From positions 1 to 27,614 of the forward strand of contig JADGPB010000002.1 in assembly GCA_017882655.1 (NCBI GenBank): a DNA stretch of 27,614 bases, read 5' to 3'. Source of the stretch: Propionibacteriales bacterium. Its GTDB lineage: Bacteria > Actinomycetota > Actinomycetes > Propionibacteriales > Propionibacteriaceae. This document shows positions 15,601 to 23,437 of this stretch, piece after piece (position 1 is the stretch's first letter; each line of letters begins with the position of its first letter). Under the pieces are notes generated by a model. The model had not been told where the DNA came from. It was given only the letters and a program-made list of their open reading frames with translations, and made no database searches. The translations under genes were made by a program, and so were the position numbers.

Positions 15601-16344
15601 ATGACCCCCACACCCTTGGTCGAGGTCCGTGCTGTCCGCAAGGCATTCGGATCGTTCGAGGCACTGCGCGGTGTCGATCTGGACATCGGACGCGGCGAGA
15701 AGGTCGCGCTCGTCGGAGCGTCCGGGTCCGGAAAGTCGACCCTCTGCCGATGCATCAACAGGCTCGAGACGATCACCAGCGGCAGCATCACGATCGACGG
15801 CCAGCCGCTGCCGGAAGAGGGCAAGGCGCTCGCCGATCTCCGGGCGCAGGTCGGCATGGTCTTCCAGGCGTTCAACCTGTTCCCACACTTCACGGCGCTG
15901 GAGAACATCAGCCTCGCGCCGATCCACGTACGGAAGGTGGCGAAGCCCGACGCCGACGCGGAAGCCCGTGAGCTGCTCGCTCGCGTAGGGCTGTCCGACA
16001 AGGCGGACAACTACCCGGCGGAGCTCTCGGGAGGCGAGCAGCAGCGGGTCGCCATCGCGCGAGCCCTGGCGATGCACCCGCAGCTGATGCTCTTCGACGA
16101 GCCGACGTCGGCGCTCGACCCCGAGATGATCTCCGAGGTGCTCGACGTGATGAGCGAGCTGGCCAACGAGGGCATGACGATGCTCGTCGTCACCCACGAG
16201 ATGGGCTTCGCGCGCCACGCCTGTGACCGGGTCTGTTTCATGGACGCCGGCCAGATCGTCGAGCAGAACAGTCCCGCAGAGTTCTTCGACACCCCCAAGA
16301 CGGATCGGGCGAAGGACTTCCTGTCCAAGCTCCTCCACCACTGA
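15601..16344 (+). CDS. gluA: Glutamate/amino-acid ABC transporter ATPase
   Basis: The 247-residue protein is a polar amino-acid importer ATPase. Walker A GASGSGKST lies at about 39-47, the Q-loop in VFQAFNLFPH, the signature LSGGEQQ at about 141-147, Walker B LMLFDEPTSALDPE at about 162-175 and the H-loop in VVTHEMGFA. It energises uptake through the permeases encoded by the next genes. The order ATPase, binding protein, permease, permease is that of gluABCD in Corynebacterium, which takes up glutamate; other acidic or amide amino acids are possible. The ATG follows a leaderless TAGATT box, and the next gene starts 12 nt after the stop. Confidence 0.93.
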   Translation: MTPTPLVEVRAVRKAFGSFEALRGVDLDIGRGEKVALVGASGSGKSTLCRCINRLETITSGSITIDGQPLPEEGKALADLRAQVGMVFQAFNLFPHFTALENISLAPIHVRKVAKPDADAEARELLARVGLSDKADNYPAELSGGEQQRVAIARALAMHPQLMLFDEPTSALDPEMISEVLDVMSELANEGMTMLVVTHEMGFARHACDRVCFMDAGQIVEQNSPAEFFDTPKTDRAKDFLSKLLHH

Positions 16345-16356
16345 AAGGAACACCTG

Positions 16357-17334
16357 ATGCATACCTTCAGCCGTCGCGGCCTCCTCTACGTCGCCGCAGG
16401 GTCCTCCGCAGCCGTCGCCCTGGCGGCCTGCTCGTCCGGTGCCCCGCCGACCCCAGTCGGCAGCGGCAGCGCCTCCGGACCCACGAACTCCAACCGTCAG
16501 ATCTCCCAGGACGCGTACGACGCGGTCATCAAGAGCGGCCCGGTGGCTGATGCCTCGGTGGTGTCAGCCAGCACATGGGCCACCAAGATCAAGGGCCAGG
16601 GCTACATCAAGCGAGGCGGTACGACGACGGGCGCGATCTTCTCGCTCAAGGACCCGACCACCGGCCGCATCTCCGGGTTCGACGCCGGCATCGGGGACCT
16701 GCTCGCGCACTACATCACCGGCGGTGCGGACGTGAGCAAGCTCACCCAGGTCGCCCAGACCTCGGTCGACACCCGCGAGACGATGCTGCAGAACAACACG
16801 GTCGACATCGTCGTGGCGACGTACTCGATCACCCTCCCCCGTGCCCAGAAGATCGCGTTCGCCGGCCCGTACTACTCCTCGGGCGACTCGATCCAGGTGA
16901 AGGCCGACAACACGACGATCAAGTCGGTCACCGATCTGGCCGGCAAGAAGCTCGTCACCGAGTCGAACTCGACGGCGATCACGGCGATCGGGAAGTACGT
17001 GCCGGGCAACACCCCGACGCTGTTCGCCGACAACGACTCGTGCGTGGCGGCCGTGCAGCAGGGCCGCGCGGACGCGTACGTGCTCGACGAGTCGATCCTG
17101 CTGGGGAACGCCGTGAAGAACCCAGACCTCAAGGTCGTGGGCACGCCGTTCACGATCGATCCGTACGGTGTCGGCGTCAGCAAGGACGACCCGGCCGTGA
17201 AGGCGTTCGTCAACACCTTCCTGCAGAAGATCTTCGACTCCGGCGACTGGCTGAAGCTGTGGAAGGCGACCGTCGGCGTGTACGTCGAGGCCGCGCCGAG
17301 CGCGCCGAAGATCGGTTCGGTACCTGGCAGCTAG
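16357..17334 (+). CDS. gluB: Substrate-binding lipoprotein of the glutamate ABC transporter
   Basis: The 325-residue product starts with a twin-arginine motif SRRGLL (5-10) and a lipobox LAAC with Cys25, so it is probably exported folded by Tat and lipid-anchored. A Ser/Gly/Pro linker to about 48 leads to a family-3 solute-binding domain. The typical GFDAGIGDLLAHYI segment follows near 108-121, then the DIVVATYSIT-type strand and the DAYVLDES hinge (about 239-246). It captures glutamate or related amino acids outside the cell. AAGGA lies before the ATG. Tat export is less common than Sec for this family but frequent in actinobacteria. Confidence 0.9.
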   Translation: MHTFSRRGLLYVAAGSSAAVALAACSSGAPPTPVGSGSASGPTNSNRQISQDAYDAVIKSGPVADASVVSASTWATKIKGQGYIKRGGTTTGAIFSLKDPTTGRISGFDAGIGDLLAHYITGGADVSKLTQVAQTSVDTRETMLQNNTVDIVVATYSITLPRAQKIAFAGPYYSSGDSIQVKADNTTIKSVTDLAGKKLVTESNSTAITAIGKYVPGNTPTLFADNDSCVAAVQQGRADAYVLDESILLGNAVKNPDLKVVGTPFTIDPYGVGVSKDDPAVKAFVNTFLQKIFDSGDWLKLWKATVGVYVEAAPSAPKIGSVPGS

Positions 17335-17403
17335 TCCCCATCGTCCGGCGCTGGTCCGTACCGCCCGCGTCGGGCCGTTGCCCATCCAGACCGGAAGGAC
17401 GAG

Positions 17404-18075
17404 ATGGACCAGATCTGGCAGATGCTCGGCGAGAACTCGTCGTTCCTGCTGAACGGTGTGCTGACGACAGTGGGTCTCACGATCCTCGGGTTCGGCGGCG
17501 CGCTGGTCATCGGCACGATCGTCGCGGTCTTCCGGGTGAGCCCGATCACGCCGCTGCGGGTCGTGGGGACGGCCTACGTGGAGTTCTTCCGCAACGTGCC
17601 GCTGCTCACCCTGCTGATCCTCATCGTCTTCGGGTTGCCGGACATCGGCCTGCTGTTCCCGCTGTTCTGGTGCGGCGTGCTCGGGCTGGTGCTTGCGGGG
17701 TCGGCGTTCATCTGCGAGACCGTACGGTCCGGCATCAACACGATCAGCGTCGGCCAGTCCGAGGCGGCGCGGGCGCTTGGGATGTCGTTCGGTACGCAGC
17801 TGCGGCTGATCATCCTGCCGCAGGCGTTCCGCACGATGGTGCAGCCTCTGGTGAACAACTTCATCGGCATCCTCATCGGATCTTCGCTCGCCTCGGCGGT
17901 CGGTGTGTCCGACATCACCAACGTCACGCAGCAGCTGAACATCCGCTACGCCGAGGCGGTCGTGCTGTTCTTGCTGTCCGGCGCGGTCTACCTCGTGTTC
18001 GCGCTCGGTGCGGGGGGCGTCGGCTCCTGGCTCGAACGGCTCGTGTCGCGGTCACGGATCGGGAGCGCCCGTTGA
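17404..18075 (+). CDS. gluC: Glutamate ABC transporter permease
   Basis: The 223-residue membrane protein has five to six hydrophobic segments and the His/Glu/Gln-type amino-acid permease layout. The signature EAARALGMSFGTQLRLIILPQ near 120-140 is the loop that docks to the ATPase. GGAAGGA precedes the ATG. The 69-nt gap after gluB is the longest in the operon and holds no clear hairpin. The stop overlaps the next start by one base (TGATG). Confidence 0.92.
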   Translation: MDQIWQMLGENSSFLLNGVLTTVGLTILGFGGALVIGTIVAVFRVSPITPLRVVGTAYVEFFRNVPLLTLLILIVFGLPDIGLLFPLFWCGVLGLVLAGSAFICETVRSGINTISVGQSEAARALGMSFGTQLRLIILPQAFRTMVQPLVNNFIGILIGSSLASAVGVSDITNVTQQLNIRYAEAVVLFLLSGAVYLVFALGAGGVGSWLERLVSRSRIGSAR

Positions 18076-18932
18076 TGGCCGCCAACACCGCTACCCGCGT
18101 CCTGTTCGACGAGCCAGGACCCCGAGGCCGTACGAGGATCCTCATCAGCACGGTCGTCGCCGTGGTCCTTGTCGTGCTGCTCGTCTCGGGAGCGGTCTGG
18201 CAGTTCGCCGTCCACGGTCAGCTCGCTGCGTACAAGTGGCAGTTCTTCACGTACTCGGCGATCGTCAGGGCGCTCATCGTCGACGGGATCGGGAACACGT
18301 TCCTCGCGACGGGCGTGGCTGCGGTGGTGGCGTTCCCGTTGGGGCTCGTGCTGGCGCTGGGGCGGCTGTCGAAGCAACCCGCCCTGTCGAGGGTCAGCAC
18401 GGCATGGATCGAGTTCTTCCGGTCGATGCCGATGATCCTCGTCGTGTACGCGTTCCTGCTTGCCCTGCCGCGATTCGGCCTGGTCCTGCCCGTGTTCTGG
18501 ATGCTTGTAGTGCCGATGATCCTCGTCTCTAGCGCCTCGACCGCGGAGGTCTTCCGCGCGGGCATCAAGGCGGTCGACAAGGGACAGTGGGAGGCGGCTC
18601 AGTCGCTGGGCATGGGACCTGGTCTGGTCCTCACCCATGTCGTGCTGCCGCAGGCGTTCCGGATCGTGCTGCCGAACCTGCTCACCGGCCTCGTGTCGCT
18701 GCTCAAGGACTCGACGCTCGGCTATGTCGTCAGCTACGGCGAGCTCATGCAGCAGGGCAAGGAGCTCGTCGCCTACTACCACTACATGATCCAGACCTAC
18801 CTCGTGATCGCGCTCATCTACGTGCTCATCAACTGGCTGCTGACGCGGCTGGCGTCGTACCTGCAGGTGAGGATGGGTACGCGCCGAGTGGCGGCCGCAC
18901 CGGTCGTCGTCGACCTCGAGCCGGCCCAGTAG
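18075..18932 (+). CDS. gluD: Glutamate ABC transporter permease
   Basis: The 285-residue permease begins at an ATG that shares one base with the gluC stop. An N-terminal helix (about 22-42) and a periplasmic-looking stretch precede the usual permease core. EAAQSLGMGPGLVLTHVVLPQ (about 175-195) is the ATPase-docking loop. It forms a heterodimer channel with GluC. It is longer than GluC because of the extra N-terminal segment and a polar C-terminal tail, as seen for gluD of other actinobacteria. An apparent upstream extension of the same frame overlaps gluB and gluC out of frame and is rejected. Confidence 0.92.
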   Translation: MAANTATRVLFDEPGPRGRTRILISTVVAVVLVVLLVSGAVWQFAVHGQLAAYKWQFFTYSAIVRALIVDGIGNTFLATGVAAVVAFPLGLVLALGRLSKQPALSRVSTAWIEFFRSMPMILVVYAFLLALPRFGLVLPVFWMLVVPMILVSSASTAEVFRAGIKAVDKGQWEAAQSLGMGPGLVLTHVVLPQAFRIVLPNLLTGLVSLLKDSTLGYVVSYGELMQQGKELVAYYHYMIQTYLVIALIYVLINWLLTRLASYLQVRMGTRRVAAAPVVVDLEPAQ

Positions 18933-18947
18933 AAGGAGTCGTACGGG

Positions 18948-19763
18948 ATGTGTCGTTTGCTGGGTGTCGTCGCGCCGGGACCGGACCAGGTGCACGGCGT
19001 CCTCGGCGCGTCCGAGGGCTTCTGCGAGCTGTCCCACAAGCACAAGGACGGATGGGGTGTCGCCTGGCATGACGCCGCAGGTGAGCTGCGGATACTGAAG
19101 GGCGCGCTCCCGGCGTGGTCGGATCCCGAGTACGAGCCGGCGCTGGCCGCGGTCGAGGGCGACGCCGCACTGGTGCACCTGCGGCGTGCCTCTCCTGGCA
19201 TCCCCGTCGAGCTCCGGAACTGCCACCCGTTCGGCGAGGGCGATGTCGCGTTCGAGCACAACGGGCAGTTCAGGGTGTCGGACCGGATGCGGGCGTACTA
19301 CGCCGAGAACCGGTTGAGGCCGCTCGAGGGCACCACCGACTCGGAGCTGTACTTCGGGCTGGTGCTCGGGTTCTTCAGTCGTACGAACTCGTGGCCGGAC
19401 GCCATCGTCGAGGCCGCCGCGTTCATCACGCGCGACCTGTGGGTCGACGACCCGTCCGACAACCCCGAGGCGCTCAACTGCCTGCTGCTGACCCCGGATG
19501 CGCTGTACGGGTACAGCCAGTCGGAATCGGCGAAGCTCAAGCCCGAGTCCACGCCCGACGCGTACGTGCTGAGGCTCGCCGAACGCCCGGACTCGGTCGT
19601 CGTCACCTCGACCCAGTGGGCGGTCGACCAGGCGGTCGAGCTCCCGGAGCGCGCGGTGGTGGAGGTGGATCGCGGCTCACTCGCGGTCACAGTGCACCCG
19701 CAGGTCCCGCTCGGAGGCCGCGAAGCCCCGCCTCGCCCTCGACCACGGCGCGCGGATCTGTGA
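18948..19763 (+). CDS. Stand-alone class II glutamine amidotransferase (YafJ/EgtC-like)
   Basis: The 271-residue protein starts with Met-Cys, giving the N-terminal nucleophile Cys2 after Met removal. Class II markers follow: KHKDGWGVAW (about 32-41), LVHLRRAS, NCHPFGEG (91-98) and EHNGQF (104-109). There is no synthase domain, so it resembles the YafJ/EgtC group; EgtC removes gamma-glutamyl groups. No egt genes are near, so an ergothioneine role is not supported. AAGGAG lies 9 nt before the ATG, only 15 nt after gluD, so it is transcribed with the transporter. Linkage of a glutamine- or gamma-glutamyl-hydrolysing enzyme with a glutamate importer suggests use of gamma-glutamyl substrates. The Pro/Arg-rich C-terminus is atypical. 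Confidence 0.85.
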   Translation: MCRLLGVVAPGPDQVHGVLGASEGFCELSHKHKDGWGVAWHDAAGELRILKGALPAWSDPEYEPALAAVEGDAALVHLRRASPGIPVELRNCHPFGEGDVAFEHNGQFRVSDRMRAYYAENRLRPLEGTTDSELYFGLVLGFFSRTNSWPDAIVEAAAFITRDLWVDDPSDNPEALNCLLLTPDALYGYSQSESAKLKPESTPDAYVLRLAERPDSVVVTSTQWAVDQAVELPERAVVEVDRGSLAVTVHPQVPLGGREAPPRPRPRRADL

Positions 19764-19781
19764 CAGCACAGGGGAGGTCAC

Positions 19782-19787
19782 TACCGT
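19782..19787 (+). promoter_or_regulatory. -10 box TACCGT, leaderless promoter of the GH13 gene
   Basis: TACCGT is followed by 7 nt and the ATG at 19795. A GGGGAGG upstream is about 20 nt from the ATG and too far to act as a ribosome site. Confidence 0.6.
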
Positions 19788-19794
19788 TGGCTGC

Positions 19795-21999
19795 ATGACC
19801 GTGAACGATCCAACTGTGGCGCACGAAGAGGACGTGGTCCCTGAGATCAGCTACGAGGCGCAGCGGTACCCGGCGCGTCCCAAGAAGCTTCGGCCGCGCG
19901 CGAAGCGGCGTGCCCTGCAGCAGGTCGTACCGCCGCCGCCGTTCGCTGCGGATGCTCGCAACCCCGCGTATGTGACGTGGTTGCTCGAGCAGTCGATGCT
20001 CATCGACGCGAAGATGATGGCGCGCCAGCTGGCGGGCAACCACCTCATGTGGTCGAACTCGTACGCCGAGCCTGACCCGCGCTCGGCCGTTCAGAAGACG
20101 TCCGTCTGGTACACCGCGTACCCCCTCTCGCACATCACCGGCAAAGGCAGATCGTTCCTTGCCACGCTTGGGTCGGAAGAGCTGTGGGAGGCGTTCGAGC
20201 AGATCGGCATCGACGGTCTCCACACCGGCCCGTTGAAGCTCGCCGGCGGCATCTCCGGCTGGGACCACACGCCGAGCATCGACGGCCACTTCGACCGGAT
20301 CAGCATGGCGATCGACCCGCTGTTCGGCACCGACGACGAGTTCCGCGCGCTCTGCGAGGTGGCGCTGTCCCACGGCGGCACGGTCCTCGACGACATCGTG
20401 CCTGGTCACACCGGCAAAGGCGCTGACTTCCGGCTCGCGGAGATGGCGTTCCGCGACTTCCCCGGCCTCTACCACATGGTCGACATCCCCGAGGAGGCGT
20501 GGGGCCTGCTCCCAGACGTACCGGACGGCGAGGACTCCGCCAATCTCGACCCCGCGACCGAGGCGGCGCTCGCCGAGGCCGGCTACATCATCGGCGCGCT
20601 GCAGCGGGTGATCTTCTACAAGCCCGGCCAGAAGGAGACGAACTGGTCGGCGACCTCGGTCGTGCACGACGTCGAGGGCCTCCCGCACCGCTGGGTCTAC
20701 CTCCACTACTTCAAGGACGGCCAGCCGTCGATCAACTGGCTCGACCCGACCTTCGCGGGCATGCGGCTCGTCATGGGCGACGCGCTCCACTCGCTGCTCG
20801 ACCTCGGCTCCGGCGGCCTCCGACTCGACGCCAACGGCTTCCTCGGCATCGAGAAGACGGTCGACGCGCCCGCGTGGTCGGAGGGCCATCCGCTGTCGCA
20901 AGCCGCGAACCAGCTCATCGGCTCGATGGTCCGCAAGGTGGGCGGATTCACGTTCCAGGAGCTCAACCTCTCCATCGAGGACATCGTCCAGACCGGCAGG
21001 ATCGGCCCCGACCTGAGCTACGACTTCATCACCAGGCCCGCCGCCCAGTACGCGATCGCGACCGGCGACACCGAGTTCTTGCGGCTGATGCTCAACGCGG
21101 CCATCGCCGCCGGCATCGACCAGAGCTCGCTGGTCCACGGGCTGCAGAACCACGACGAGCTCACGTACGAGCTGGTCCACTTCGAGACCCGCCATCGCGA
21201 CGACACGTACGTCCTCGGCGGTCGGGAGCTGACGGGCCGCGAACTGGCGGCGACGGTACGGGGGACGCTGCGGGGGGCACTCACCGGCGAGGCGGCTCCG
21301 TACAACCTGCCCTTCGTCCAGAACGGCATCGCCTGCACGACGGCGTCGGTAGTGGCGGCCAGCTTGGGAATCGCTGACCTCTCCACGCTGTCGCTGGCTG
21401 ACGTCGAGAAGATCAAGTCGGCACACCTGCTGCTCGCCGCCTACAACGCGTGGCAGCCCGGCGTGTTCGCCCTTTCCGGGTGGGACCTCATGGGCGCACT
21501 GCCCCTGGATCCGTCGGAGGTGAAGTCCCTTGTCGCGACAGGGGACACCCGCTGGATCGAGCGCGGCGCGTACGACCTGCTCGGGTACTCGGCCGAGTCC
21601 ACCAGTTCGGCCGCGGGGATGCCGAGGGCCAGGTGCCTGTACGGGTCGCTGCCCGAGCAGCTCGCCGATCCGACGTCGTTCGCGCGGCGTCTGGGGGAGC
21701 TGCTGACCGTACGGAGCGTGCACGGGCTGGCGACCGGATCGCTGGTGGCTGTGCCCGAGGTGTCCGCGAAGAGCCTGCTGGTGATGGTCAACCGGCTCGA
21801 GTCGGGCCGTACCCAGGTCACCGTCTGCAACTTCGGCGGCGAGGAGCTGTTGACGCGCATCGAGGCGGACCAGATCCCGGCGGGTACGGTCGTCGATCTC
21901 GGGACAGGCGAAGAGCTGGATACCGTCGACGACGTCGGAGGCTTCGTCATCCCGATCGGCCCGTACGAGGCGCGAGCCGTCGTGATCATCACCGCCTAA
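19795..21999 (+). CDS. GH13-family enzyme, trehalose synthase/amylase-like
   Basis: The 734-residue cytoplasmic enzyme carries all four GH13 regions: I, DDIVPGH (199-205); II, LRLDANGF with nucleophile Asp345; III, TFQELN with acid/base Glu389; IV, QNHDE with Asp454. GH13 enzymes hydrolyse or rearrange alpha-glucosidic bonds. The TreS-like length and the tail domain after about 640 fit a maltose-trehalose interconverting enzyme, but the N-terminus (1-60, basic and Pro-rich) and long inserts differ from typical TreS. The substrate is therefore uncertain. The ATG follows a leaderless TACCGT box 7 nt upstream. No other trehalose or glycogen gene is present in the window. Its stop overlaps a convergent DUF1697 stop by 3 nt. 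Confidence 0.85.
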   Translation: MTVNDPTVAHEEDVVPEISYEAQRYPARPKKLRPRAKRRALQQVVPPPPFAADARNPAYVTWLLEQSMLIDAKMMARQLAGNHLMWSNSYAEPDPRSAVQKTSVWYTAYPLSHITGKGRSFLATLGSEELWEAFEQIGIDGLHTGPLKLAGGISGWDHTPSIDGHFDRISMAIDPLFGTDDEFRALCEVALSHGGTVLDDIVPGHTGKGADFRLAEMAFRDFPGLYHMVDIPEEAWGLLPDVPDGEDSANLDPATEAALAEAGYIIGALQRVIFYKPGQKETNWSATSVVHDVEGLPHRWVYLHYFKDGQPSINWLDPTFAGMRLVMGDALHSLLDLGSGGLRLDANGFLGIEKTVDAPAWSEGHPLSQAANQLIGSMVRKVGGFTFQELNLSIEDIVQTGRIGPDLSYDFITRPAAQYAIATGDTEFLRLMLNAAIAAGIDQSSLVHGLQNHDELTYELVHFETRHRDDTYVLGGRELTGRELAATVRGTLRGALTGEAAPYNLPFVQNGIACTTASVVAASLGIADLSTLSLADVEKIKSAHLLLAAYNAWQPGVFALSGWDLMGALPLDPSEVKSLVATGDTRWIERGAYDLLGYSAESTSSAAGMPRARCLYGSLPEQLADPTSFARRLGELLTVRSVHGLATGSLVAVPEVSAKSLLVMVNRLESGRTQVTVCNFGGEELLTRIEADQIPAGTVVDLGTGEELDTVDDVGGFVIPIGPYEARAVVIITA

Positions 22000-22562
22000 C
22001 TTCCCAGGCCGCCCCCCGCGTACTGGCGGACTCTCTCCGCGACGCGACGCATCGTCGTGATCGACCTTGTCGTCGTGGGGACGCCGACGAGGGATGCGAT
22101 GAACGGGCCCGCGTTGGTGGGGTGGCTGCCGGGGCGGTGCTGGGTGATGGCGCGGCGGTGGTTCGCCGAGATCACGATGAGGCCGTCTTCGCTCTCGATG
22201 GGGGTGGGTAGGTCGAAGCCGGGTGGCTTGTCGTACAGGACGACCTCACCGTTGCCGAGCCCGCGGAGGCGCCGGTCGAGCTCGATGAGGGCAACCCCGG
22301 ACCGTACGGTCACCATGTCCCGATAGCCGCACATCGGCGTGAGCAGCTTCGCCACGCGCCGGGCGAGCGTGGGTCCGGTCGAGTGGTAGTAGACGACCGT
22401 GCCGTTCGTACCGACGTGGCTCGGTGACCGTGCGCCAGCCTCAACGAACGCGTCGAGCAGCTGCGGCGAGGTCGGGCTGTGGCTGCGGGACTGCCCGAGG
22501 TTGAGGTTCCGGAAGAACGCGACCCGGATCTCGCGCAGCGTGACGGGCGCCTCGCCGGTCAC
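21996..22562 (-). CDS. DUF1697 family protein
   Basis: The frame is open upstream to a GTG at 22601, but the family begins close to its first strand, VAFFRNLNLGQ. The GTG at 22562 fits this best and gives 188 residues. The FFRNLNLG and TNGTVVYYH segments mirror the (L)LRGINVGG and QSGNVVF blocks of DUF1697, an alpha/beta family of unknown function. The region upstream of 22562 holds a GTAAGT box 6 nt before the GTG, a weaker form of the leaderless promoter seen elsewhere. It diverges from the PAP2 gene and its stop overlaps the GH13 stop. The start codon is the least certain part. Confidence 0.72.
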   Translation of the reverse strand: MTGEAPVTLREIRVAFFRNLNLGQSRSHSPTSPQLLDAFVEAGARSPSHVGTNGTVVYYHSTGPTLARRVAKLLTPMCGYRDMVTVRSGVALIELDRRLRGLGNGEVVLYDKPPGFDLPTPIESEDGLIVISANHRRAITQHRPGSHPTNAGPFIASLVGVPTTTRSITTMRRVAERVRQYAGGGLGS

Positions 22563-22648
22563 CGAGCGACTTACCCCACTCACAGAACGAGCCAACCACA
22601 CGGCACTGACATCTACCCGCGTTCGGGACGACCTGCCAGACTTGCCGG

Positions 22649-23437
22649 ATGACCCCTACGGCATCTCGCTGGGCAGGCTTCGTGGAGTGGCTGCGCCGAC
22701 CGCTGGTCCTGCTTCTCATGGTCAGCGCCGTCGGCCTCGGCCTGGCGACACTGCTGGGGTGGGGCTTCGCAGAGGTGTACGAGGCGGTCACCAACAACAA
22801 CGGCATCGCAGGCTTCGACCAGCCGGTGCTCGACGCGATGGTCGCGAGCCGTACGCCGGCCCTCACCCTCATCGTGAATGCCTTCACGATGACTGGCGGC
22901 CCGATCGGGATGCCGATCATCGGGGTCGTCGTCACGGGCATCCTCGTTTACCTCTCGCGAACGGTTCGCCCGCTGATCCTCAGCCTGGTGGCAGGAGGTG
23001 GTTCACTCACGATGACGCTCGCCATCAAGTCGCTCGTGGGTCGGATCCGGCCGCCGCTCGCGGAAGAGGTCCCGCCGTTCGAGTCCTCGGCGAGCTTCCC
23101 GTCCGGTCACACGCTGAACGCGATCGTCATCACGGGGGTCCTCGTCTACAGCATCCTGCTGATCGTCCACACCCAGCGCGCGTGGTGGGCGACCGTGATC
23201 GTGGGCGGCGCGTACGCCATCGCGATCGGTCTCAGCCGCGTCTACCTCGGCCATCACTGGCTGAGCGACGTGGTGGGCGCCTGGCTGCTCGGACTCGCGT
23301 GGCTCGCCGTGGTGATCGTCGCGCACCGGCTCGTCCACGCGTATGCGACACGGGCGCGGCCAGACCGTACGGCCCTTACAACTGGCTCCGCGTCGGTACC
23401 CGCGAAGGATCCGGTAGCGGAGGATCCTGCCTCGTGA
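22649..23437 (+). CDS. PAP2-type membrane phosphatase
   Basis: The 262-residue protein has about six membrane segments and the PAP2 triplet: KSLVGRIRPP (127-136), PSGHT with Ser152-Gly-His154, and SRVYLGHHWLSD with Arg197, His203 and Asp207. Such enzymes dephosphorylate lipid phosphates such as undecaprenyl diphosphate or phosphatidate on the outer face of the membrane. A CAGACT box 6 nt before the ATG is a degenerate version of the local leaderless promoter. The polar C-terminus (from about 235) is encoded by sequence that also codes for the end of the convergent ThrE-type gene (62-bp overlap). Confidence 0.92.
   Translation: MTPTASRWAGFVEWLRRPLVLLLMVSAVGLGLATLLGWGFAEVYEAVTNNNGIAGFDQPVLDAMVASRTPALTLIVNAFTMTGGPIGMPIIGVVVTGILVYLSRTVRPLILSLVAGGGSLTMTLAIKSLVGRIRPPLAEEVPPFESSASFPSGHTLNAIVITGVLVYSILLIVHTQRAWWATVIVGGAYAIAIGLSRVYLGHHWLSDVVGAWLLGLAWLAVVIVAHRLVHAYATRARPDRTALTTGSASVPAKDPVAEDPAS

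Noticed and set aside
18948..19763. Ergothioneine gene egtC
   Set aside because: Motifs fit the wider YafJ/EgtC group, but no egtA, egtB, egtD or egtE gene is present and the C-terminus is atypical.
19687..21723. 678-codon minus-strand frame opposite the GH13 gene
   Set aside because: The plus strand has all four GH13 motifs. The minus frame is an Arg/Val/Glu-rich shadow typical of high-GC DNA.
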